Source: Rariglobus sp041662485 (GTDB lineage Bacteria; Verrucomicrobiota; Verrucomicrobiia; Opitutales; Opitutaceae). Taken from it: 64,000 nt of DNA. How positions within the stretch are numbered: the first letter of the stretch is position 1; every line of letters starts with the position of its first letter. Location: assembly GCA_041662485.1 (NCBI GenBank), contig JBAZSJ010000014.1, forward strand, positions 1-64,000. The letters are read 5' to 3'. The notes under the pieces are model-generated. The model was not told where the DNA came from. It saw only the letters and a program-made list of their open reading frames with translations, and made no database searches. The position numbers were made by a program, and so were the translations under genes. Shown piece by piece: positions 58,646 to 64,000 of this stretch.

Positions 58646-58895
58646 AGACCGGCTTGTCGCGCAGGGTTTGAATCTCGGCGAACTGCTTCGGCGAGATCAG
58701 GCGGCGGGGGACGCGGCGGTTGGCTTCGTCAAGGAGCTTGTCCCAGTCCGCCTCGGTCGGAGGGCCGTAGGTTTCCCACGAGGTGTGGTGACCCTGCTTG
58801 CGCGTCCACTCGGCTTTGCCGCCGTGGATGCGCACACAGATCTGATATTTGCCGTCTTCGGGGGTTTTGTCCCACCAGCCAAACTCCATCGCCAT
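58608..58895 (-). CDS. Small conserved protein of unknown function
   Basis: 95 residues, ATG at 58895 (MAMEFGWWDKTPEDGKYQIC). It contains VRIHGGKAEWTRKQGHHTSW and a helical end ISPKQFAEIQTLRD. Soluble, Trp-rich, no signal peptide. It overlaps the Nudix gene tail-to-tail by 38 bp. The sequence looks protein-like, but no family was recognised. Confidence 0.65.
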   Translation of the reverse strand: MAMEFGWWDKTPEDGKYQICVRIHGGKAEWTRKQGHHTSWETYGPPTEADWDKLLDEANRRVPRRLISPKQFAEIQTLRDKPVFISKPSRPGPTR

Positions 58896-59022
58896 AGGGG
58901 ATGACTAAAGGCGCGGGTCTCGGCTTCCGCCAGCGGAAACGGCGGAGATCTCGGTGCGACCTGAGGGAGGCGGATGATGGAGAGGGCTTGTCGCCGGGGC
59001 ATATCGGTGCGGGGATAGGCGC

Positions 59023-59757
59023 GTGCGGTCACTTTTCATCATGGTTTTTGGGGCCTTCGTTTTGCCGTGGTGCGCGTCGTTGCGGGCCGATTTTGCCGAC
59101 GATCTGGCGCGAATCCACATGGAGGCCATCGGCGGGAAGAAAAGCCTGCTGGAGCTGAAGGCGCTGAGGGCGACCGGGGTCACCAAAATTCTGGGCGAGG
59201 AGTTGAGTTTTGTGATGTGGGCGGCGCGTCCCAATCTCATCCGGACGGAAACCACTTCAAAGGGCCGGGTGCTGACGCAGGGTTATGACGGGGTGAATCC
59301 GCCGTGGATGGTGGATTCGAAGGCCGGTGTGGTCCGGGAAATGGGGGCGGTGGCCGCGAGGGTTTTCGAGGCGGACGTGGAGTTTGACGATCCGCTGGTG
59401 TTGAGGGGCGCGCGGAAGATATCGATGGATTACGCGGGGGAGGCCGAAATCGACGGCAAGCCGGTGTTCAAATTGCTGGTGACGGAAAATTTCACGGTGA
59501 CCTTCACCCTGTATCTGGATCGCTCCACCTATTTCATCATCCGGCGCGACATGATCAAACCGGGGAGCCGGGGGCCCGAAACGGTGGTCACCGAATACAG
59601 CGACTTCAGCCAGTTGAACGGAGTCATGCTGCCTTACCGTATCGTCCAAAAAGTGGACGGCCAGGTGCGGTATGAAACCATCATGGCGCATATCGACGCC
59701 AACCCTCCGATCATGCCGGGCTTGTTTTCCAGGCCGGTCATCACGGTGAAGCCATAA
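59023..59757 (+). CDS. Exported LolA-like/outer-membrane lipoprotein-sorting-like protein
   Basis: 244 residues from a GTG at 59023, with a signal peptide (RSLFIMVFGAFVLPWCASLR). The mature part reads like the LolA/LppX fold: HMEAIGGKKSLLELKALRAT, LSFVMWAARPNLIRTETTSK, TLYLDRSTYFIIRRDMIKPG, GVMLPYRIVQKVDGQ. Such proteins bind lipids or lipoprotein acyl chains in the periplasm. Exact role unknown. Tandem with the next gene after 60 bp. Confidence 0.72.
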   Translation: MRSLFIMVFGAFVLPWCASLRADFADDLARIHMEAIGGKKSLLELKALRATGVTKILGEELSFVMWAARPNLIRTETTSKGRVLTQGYDGVNPPWMVDSKAGVVREMGAVAARVFEADVEFDDPLVLRGARKISMDYAGEAEIDGKPVFKLLVTENFTVTFTLYLDRSTYFIIRRDMIKPGSRGPETVVTEYSDFSQLNGVMLPYRIVQKVDGQVRYETIMAHIDANPPIMPGLFSRPVITVKP

Positions 59758-59817
59758 TGGCAGGTGCGGGTGTTTCGGAACTTGCCAGTGAGCGGGGCGG
59801 CGGGTTGGAGTCACGCC

Positions 59818-60312
59818 ATGGCTCTTTTCGGATCCCTTGAGACCCTGCGCTCGCAACTTGCAACGACTCCGGCCTTTCAGCGGGCGTTTGCCTATGCCGG
59901 GGAGTGTTTGACTCCGGGTTCGCCCGCTTTTCAGAGGCTACAGGCGGTGGGGATCGGCCAGACCGAGCGGGTTGAATTGGGCGACGGCGTTTTCGCGCTG
60001 GAGCAGGCCTACGACAGCAAGCCGCGCGCGGAGGGCCGCTGGGAGTCGCATTATGCCTACATTGATGTGCAGGTGGTCGTGACGGGCGACGAGATCATGG
60101 AGGTGACCGATGTGAAGCGCCTGAAGATCGACGAGGATTTCACGCCGGCGAAGGATCTTTTGTTTTACCAGCCGTTTGCCGACGGCTCGGTGTTGCGGGT
60201 GAAAGCCGGGGAGGCGGCGGTGTTTTTCCCGATCGACGCCCACAAGCCGTCGCTGGCCGTGGGCTCGCCCGCGCTGGTGCGCAAAACCGTGGTGAAGGTT
60301 CCCGTCGCTTGA
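59818..60312 (+). CDS. YhcH/YjgK/YiaL-family beta-domain protein
   Basis: 164 residues from the ATG at 59818. Family marks are WESHYAYIDVQVVVTGDEIM, DFTPAKDLLFYQPFADGSVL, and GEAAVFFPIDAHKPSLAVGS (cupin-like His-containing PxDxHxP motif). Relatives act in sialic acid or sugar-acid metabolism and biofilm formation, possibly as mutarotases/anomerases. Cytosolic. Its stop codon overlaps the TTG start of rlmJ. Confidence 0.88.
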   Translation: MALFGSLETLRSQLATTPAFQRAFAYAGECLTPGSPAFQRLQAVGIGQTERVELGDGVFALEQAYDSKPRAEGRWESHYAYIDVQVVVTGDEIMEVTDVKRLKIDEDFTPAKDLLFYQPFADGSVLRVKAGEAAVFFPIDAHKPSLAVGSPALVRKTVVKVPVA

Positions 60313-61178
60313 ACTACCGTCACCATTACCACGCGGGGAATTTTGCCGACGTGATGAAACATGCGGCGCTCGTGCGGCTCGTGCGCGCGATGCAGCGCAA
60401 GACGAAGGGTTTTTTGTATGTGGACACCCACGCGGGCCGCGGCCGCTACGACCTCGCCTCGGCGGCGCGTGGCGACACGTTGGAACGCAAGCCCGAGTGG
60501 CCGGACGGCATCGGCCGCCTCTGGACGCGCGCGAAGTTGCCCGAGGCGCTTGCGGACTACGTCGGGCTGGTGCGCGCCTACGACCAGAAGCTTGGCAACC
60601 TGGAAGCGCAGCCGCGTTTTTATCCGGGGTCGCCGCGGTTGATGCGTCTGCTGATGCGTCCGCAGGACCGGTTGGCGCTGTTTGAAAAGCAGCCGACGGA
60701 GGCGACGGCGCTGCGGGCCGAGTTTGCGCGTTCGAGCGGCGTGGGCGTGCAGGCGGCCGACGGCTACGCGGGCCTGCGCGGACAACTGCCGCCTCCGGAA
60801 AAACGGGCGCTGGTGCTGATCGATCCTCCGTTCGAGGGGAAGGACGAGTTTTCGCGGGTGGTGAAAACGGTGGCGGACGGGCTGGGCCGGCTGCCGTCGG
60901 CGGTGTTCGCGATCTGGTATCCGCTGACGGAGCGGGCGCGGGTGGACGTGTTTTTCGGCGAGTTGATGGCGTTGAAGCTGCCGCCGACGTTTGCGCTGGA
61001 GCTGGAGATCGTCGATCCGGAGCACTCTTTGAAGATGAAAGGCTGCGGCCTTGTCGTGATCAATCCGCCTTGGCAGATCGACAAGGAACTCGCGCCGATG
61101 AACTCGTGGCTTGCGGAAGTGCTGGCCCAGGCGCCGGGCGGACGGGCGACGTTGCGCTGGCTCGTGCGCGAGGATTGA
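60309..61178 (+). CDS. rlmJ: 23S rRNA (adenine-2030-N6)-methyltransferase
   Basis: 289 residues from a TTG at 60309, chosen because the conserved start NYRHHYHAGNFADVMKHAAL immediately follows. SAM-binding and catalytic parts: FLYVDTHAGRGRYDL, and the methylase motif LVLIDPPFEGKDEFSRVV (DPPF). Later IWYPLTERARVDVFFGEL is typical. RlmJ modifies A2030 of 23S rRNA. It overlaps the preceding gene by 4 bp, implying coupled translation. Confidence 0.94.
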   Translation: MNYRHHYHAGNFADVMKHAALVRLVRAMQRKTKGFLYVDTHAGRGRYDLASAARGDTLERKPEWPDGIGRLWTRAKLPEALADYVGLVRAYDQKLGNLEAQPRFYPGSPRLMRLLMRPQDRLALFEKQPTEATALRAEFARSSGVGVQAADGYAGLRGQLPPPEKRALVLIDPPFEGKDEFSRVVKTVADGLGRLPSAVFAIWYPLTERARVDVFFGELMALKLPPTFALELEIVDPEHSLKMKGCGLVVINPPWQIDKELAPMNSWLAEVLAQAPGGRATLRWLVRED

Positions 61179-61226
61179 GGAGGACAGGGCTTGCCGCGAT
61201 AAGGACGCGAGGTCAGGGTCTTCCGC

Positions 61227-61928
61227 ATGAATACCCTTCTTCGGTCCTTTCTTTTTGGTGCGGTCGTGCTGATGGTTCCGGTCGCTTATTCCGCGAATAC
61301 CGCGCTGCCTGCCTCGTTGCTCGCGGGCGTTTCCGACGCCGATTTGAGCGCCGGTCTGAAATCAGGGCTCGGTTCCGCGCTGGAGAGCGCGATGACCAAG
61401 ATGACCCAACCGGGCGCGTTGAAAGTCTCGCCGCCTCCGGCACTGGCCAAGATCGAGGCGGCGGCGGAAGGGGCCGGCCAGGCCGGCGCCTCGGGCGGAC
61501 TCAGCGCTTCGGTGTCCGCGGCGGTCGCCAAGATCGCTCCGCAGGCGGCCGACCTCATGAAGTCCGCCTTCAAGGATGTGAATATCACGGACGCCAAGGC
61601 GGCGCTTTTGAGCGCACCGGGCGGCGGAACCCAATATCTGCGCAAGGCGATGACCCCTGCGTTGAAAGAGAAACTGTTGCCCCTGGTCAATGCGGCGGTC
61701 GCAGCGGCCGGAGTGGAGGAGAAGGCGAAGGCGTTGATCGCTTCGGCCGGTCCGCTCGCGTCGCTTGCCGGAAACAAAAGCCTCGCCGATATCAGCCCCT
61801 ATGTTTGCGAGCAGGTGATCAACCAAAGCTTCAAATTCATGGCCAAGGAAGAGGCGGCCATTCGCGCCAATCCTTCGCTGCTGACAAATCCTCTCGCGGC
61901 GAAGGTGTTCGGCCTGCTTAAGAAATAA
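61227..61928 (+). CDS. DUF4197 exported protein
   Basis: 233 residues with a signal peptide (SFLFGAVVLMVPVAYSA). The rest is helical and Ala-rich, with the DUF4197 features: FKDVNITDAKAALLSAPGGG with TQYLRK, LKEKLLPLVNAAVAAAGVEE, DISPYVCEQVINQSFKFMAK with EEAAIRANP. The family is periplasmic, of unknown function. Followed by two REP-like elements. Confidence 0.88.
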   Translation: MNTLLRSFLFGAVVLMVPVAYSANTALPASLLAGVSDADLSAGLKSGLGSALESAMTKMTQPGALKVSPPPALAKIEAAAEGAGQAGASGGLSASVSAAVAKIAPQAADLMKSAFKDVNITDAKAALLSAPGGGTQYLRKAMTPALKEKLLPLVNAAVAAAGVEEKAKALIASAGPLASLAGNKSLADISPYVCEQVINQSFKFMAKEEAAIRANPSLLTNPLAAKVFGLLKK

Positions 61929-61963
61929 GATCAGGGGCGCGGGCTTAAGGTCCGGTCCGGCGG

Positions 61964-62017
61964 TGGGAGCGAGCTTGCTCGCGAGGATCGAACATCGCGA
62001 GCAAGCTCGCTCCCACG
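61964..62017. repeat. REPIN-like inverted repeat, family E
   Basis: Perfect 22-bp arms GTGGGAGCGAGCTTGCTCGC+GA (61964-61985) and inverse (61996-62017) around a 10-bp spacer, after the DUF4197 gene. Confidence 0.9.
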
Positions 62018-62034
62018 TTGAAAAACCAATCGCG

Positions 62035-62060
62035 GCGGGCCCAGCGGTCCCGCCCTACCA
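62035..62060. repeat. Single REP of family F
   Basis: GGCGGGCCCAGCGGTCCCGC+CCTACC, identical to the right arm at 35695-35721 and related to the insertion in the prepilin gene. Confidence 0.8.
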
Positions 62061-62082
62061 AAATTCAGATAACGCCTGCGCG

Positions 62083-62268
62083 TTACTTGGCCTTGCGGGT
62101 TTCCGTCACGCGCACCGGCGTGAAGGGGATGTCGGCGGAGATGTTGACGCTCGCAGGAAGATCGGGCGCGCGGAAGACAGGCTTGTTCCACTGGACGTCA
62201 AACGAGGCCACTTCGAAGGTGAAAAACGGTTGAGCCTTGGGGGCAGGGGTGGGGGCTTGATAGAACAT
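62083..62268 (-). CDS. Small hypothetical protein
   Basis: 61 residues, ATG start. The sequence FFTFEVASFDVQWNKPVFRA, with PDLPASVNISADIPFTPVRV, alternates hydrophobic and polar residues like beta strands and could be real. No signal or motif. The gap between the DUF4197 and Hsp20 genes is otherwise non-coding. Confidence 0.4.
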   Translation of the reverse strand: MFYQAPTPAPKAQPFFTFEVASFDVQWNKPVFRAPDLPASVNISADIPFTPVRVTETRKAK

Positions 62269-62400
62269 GGGGGTAACGGGGGACGGCTAATAGGGCTGTA
62301 ATCGGCTCGTTTGACGATTCCATTAAGGAGGGGTGAATGAACTAATTAGAAATGCTACTCCCATGCACAGAAAAGTGCGCGGGAGTAGCGAGCGACGAGC

Positions 62401-62814
62401 TTAAGCAACCTTTCTCAGCCGATCACGGGTGGCGGCAAACGTCTCGGGCTGCTTTTTGGGCAGGGTGAGGGTGAGCACACCGTCCTGGATTTCGGCCTGA
62501 AGGGCGGTGTAATCCAGGCCATGGCCCAGCCGCAGCCGGAGCTGGTAGTCGCGCTGCGCGCCTTCGAGGTGGAGCGACTGCCAGTTGACGCGGACGAAGT
62601 GGGTCTTGCGGGCGGTGACCGTGAGGTCGGGGCCGCGCGTGGTGATTTCCACACCGGATGCGTCCACGCCGGGCACGTAGACGACGACCTGGAGGGCGTC
62701 GCCTTGTTCGCGGCAGTCGTAGTGAGGCTTCCGGGCGGCGAGGGCGTTGGCCGTGGCGTCTGGGCTGCGGGTGCTGGGACTGGCGGGATTCAGCGGATGG
62801 ATGATCGTGTTCAT
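62401..62814 (-). CDS. Hsp20/alpha-crystallin small heat-shock protein
   Basis: 137 residues, a normal small heat-shock protein length. The alpha-crystallin domain is clear: ALQVVVYVPGVDASGVEITT, DLTVTARKTHFVRVNW, DYQLRLRLGHGLDYTALQAE, and GVLTLTLPKKQPE at its end. These proteins form oligomers that hold unfolded proteins. Single gene; no CIRCE-like element seen upstream. Confidence 0.9.
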   Translation of the reverse strand: MNTIIHPLNPASPSTRSPDATANALAARKPHYDCREQGDALQVVVYVPGVDASGVEITTRGPDLTVTARKTHFVRVNWQSLHLEGAQRDYQLRLRLGHGLDYTALQAEIQDGVLTLTLPKKQPETFAATRDRLRKVA

Positions 62815-63200
62815 GGCAAAAGAGAAAATGGTGAAAAAGTGTTTTCGGGTGGATTGGGAATACGCAGTTGCGTCCTAAGGCTTGGGGGCCTCGGGCTTCA
62901 TCAGGTTGGGCTAAACGTTTATTCCGTTAAACGGAGGTTTAGGCCTGAGAGCCCGTGCCGCGGGTGGATTTGGACCACTGTTGGGCGACGACCGGACGCA
63001 TCTGAGCGCAGCAAATCGCGACAGCCTTCGTGATCGAAGTGCTGGCGTGGCCGTGGAGATGTTTGTGGGTCCGTGTCATTGAAACGTGAGTCACTATGCA
63101 CAATGCAGCCGCCGTGCCAAGTGCGATGACGAGTTGTCGCAGGATTGTCGCACGGCGGCGGGGAGTTTCGGCCAACGCGTTGGGGGCAACGCGTTCCACC
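62815..63200. other. Gap without a convincing gene
   Basis: 386 bp between Hsp20 and the phosphoesterase gene. A frame of 86 codons on the minus strand contains a hydrophobic stretch (LVIALGTAAALCIVTHVS), but its start falls in a family H repeat at 63173-63200. I regard coding as unproven. Confidence 0.4.
63173..63200. repeat. Repeat of family H
   Basis: CAACGCGTTGGGGGCAACGC+GTTCCACC. It is close to 57540-57564 and contains its own inverted CAACGCGTTG. Confidence 0.65.
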
Positions 63201-64000
63201 TCATGCCTGTGGCAGCGGGATGCTCGCCGGCGCGGAGGGAAGCTCGACCGTTTCGGAGGACTCGTCTTCCAGCGGAAAGGTTTTCCTGAAGTCGGAGAAC
63301 TCGACGAGTTCGAAGCGTCCGTCGGCGTGCTCGACGATGGCGGTGAGCGACTCCACCCAGTCGCCGGAGTTCAGATAGTGGATGTTCCCATACATGCGGT
63401 CGGCGGCGGTGTGGATGTGGCCGCACATGACGCCGACGCAGTCGCGGCTCTCGGCGAGCTTCACGATGTGTTCCTCGAAGTGCGAGACGTGGCTGACCGC
63501 CTGCTTGACGCGGGCCTTGATGGCCTTGCTGAGCGAGTAGTATTCCTTGCCCCGCCAGGCGCGGACGTGGTTGTAGAGGCGGTTGAGGCGCATGAGGGCG
63601 CGGTAGCCCCAGTCACCGACGTAGGCGAGGAAGACGAAGTTCTTGGTGATGGTGTCGAACACGTCGCCGTGCAGCACGAAGTAACGGCCGCGCACGCCCT
63701 CGTGGACGTAGTCCTCGACGATCTTCAGGTTCTCGAAATCCAGCGGGAGAAATTTGGAGAGGACGTCGTCGTGATTGCCGCGCAGGTAGATGACCTCGGT
63801 GTCCTTCTTTTCGAGTTTTTTGAGGATGAGGCGGATGAAACGCGTGTGCGACTTGGGCCAGTGGCCGGTCTGCTTGAGGCGCCAGCCGTCGATGATGTCT
63901 CCGTTCAGGATCAACTTCTCGCAATGGGTGTATTTGAGAAAATGATTAACCTCACGGATCTTGCAGTCGGTCGTGCCGAGGTGGACGTCCGAGATGATGA
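63201..64000 (-). CDS. Calcineurin-type metallophosphoesterase, LpxH-like (5' end outside window)
   Basis: Only the last ~266 codons are inside; the frame is open to the window end, where ISDVHLGTTDCKIREVNHF is read. Metal-binding motifs follow in order: DVHLG, LILNGDIIDGW, VIYLRGNHDDVL, VLHGDVFD, VMCGHIHTAADR. This is the UDP-2,3-diacylglucosamine diphosphatase (LpxH/LpxI-type) and related phosphoesterase group, and HxHxR-type residues are present. A lipid A role is plausible for a Gram-negative bacterium, but the start and exact subfamily cannot be seen. Confidence 0.85.
   Translation of the reverse strand, partial: IISDVHLGTTDCKIREVNHFLKYTHCEKLILNGDIIDGWRLKQTGHWPKSHTRFIRLILKKLEKKDTEVIYLRGNHDDVLSKFLPLDFENLKIVEDYVHEGVRGRYFVLHGDVFDTITKNFVFLAYVGDWGYRALMRLNRLYNHVRAWRGKEYYSLSKAIKARVKQAVSHVSHFEEHIVKLAESRDCVGVMCGHIHTAADRMYGNIHYLNSGDWVESLTAIVEHADGRFELVEFSDFRKTFPLEDESSETVELPSAPASIPLPQA

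Noticed and set aside
62939..63199. 86-codon membrane-like protein gene
   Set aside because: Its GTG start lies inside a repeat and no motif or conservation can be claimed; left as a gap.

Overview
The window looks like a high-GC chromosome segment from the Verrucomicrobiota, most likely family Opitutaceae. Four things point there: an autotransporter-strand/PEP-CTERM protein, a protein of the family named after Methylacidiphilum (Minf_1886), H-X9-DG prepilin sequence, and periplasmic-binding/AraC sugar regulators beside many glycoside hydrolases. I see no insertion sequence with a transposase, no prophage, no CRISPR array and no rRNA. Few genes have an obvious Shine-Dalgarno sequence, and GTG and TTG starts are common.

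Layout. 0.2-3.3 kb: an HtrA protease, pyrE, a metallo-beta-lactamase-fold protein with a helix-turn-helix-like N-terminus, and tRNA-Pro. 3.4-22.5 kb: a locus probably devoted to (gluco)mannan or a related beta-mannoside. It holds a GH2 beta-mannosidase, a GH5-like hydrolase, a secreted multidomain GH5, an SGNH esterase, a secreted carbohydrate-binding-like protein, a GH130 mannosylglucose phosphorylase, an MsmK/UgpC-type ABC ATPase and three sugar-sensing regulators. A PEP-CTERM protein, a broken prepilin gene and an unrecognised 588-residue protein lie inside it. 22.6-27.9 kb: two groups of Gfo/Idh/MocA dehydrogenases, one with a ThuA-like protein and a divergent AraC regulator. 27.9-30.3 kb: an ExbB-ExbD-TonB operon. 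30.4-39.6 kb: three tRNAs (Gln, Thr, Lys), rpmI-rplT, pheS-pheT, a DUF3127 protein and gatCAB. 39.7-48.4 kb: a thioredoxin-like protein, then a module of a DUF4139 protein, a propeller-like lipoprotein, a secreted HEWGTF-motif protein, a histidine kinase and an OmpR-type regulator. Pho-box-like direct repeats precede two of its transcription units. 48.5-64 kb: housekeeping and conserved genes, including a Fur-like regulator, an M16 peptidase, nadK, a TlyA-like methylase, an Fpg-like glycosylase, an M24 peptidase, a Nudix hydrolase, rlmJ, Hsp20 and a partial LpxH-like phosphoesterase.

How the genes may work together. Secreted GH5 and the esterase would open and deacetylate the polymer. The GH5-like enzyme and GH2 would finish oligosaccharides, and GH130 would split mannosyl-glucose phosphorolytically. 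Each regulator has a palindromic or paired candidate operator in the adjacent divergent promoter.

The most unusual feature is a dense, many-family population of short REP/REPIN-like inverted repeats. Most families begin with GTAG, GTGG or GGAG followed by an imperfect hairpin. They sit between genes, but one lies in frame inside pheT, one composite lies in the N-terminal coding region of a secreted protein, and one interrupts the prepilin gene. All functional calls come from reading translations and motifs by eye; no database search was possible.
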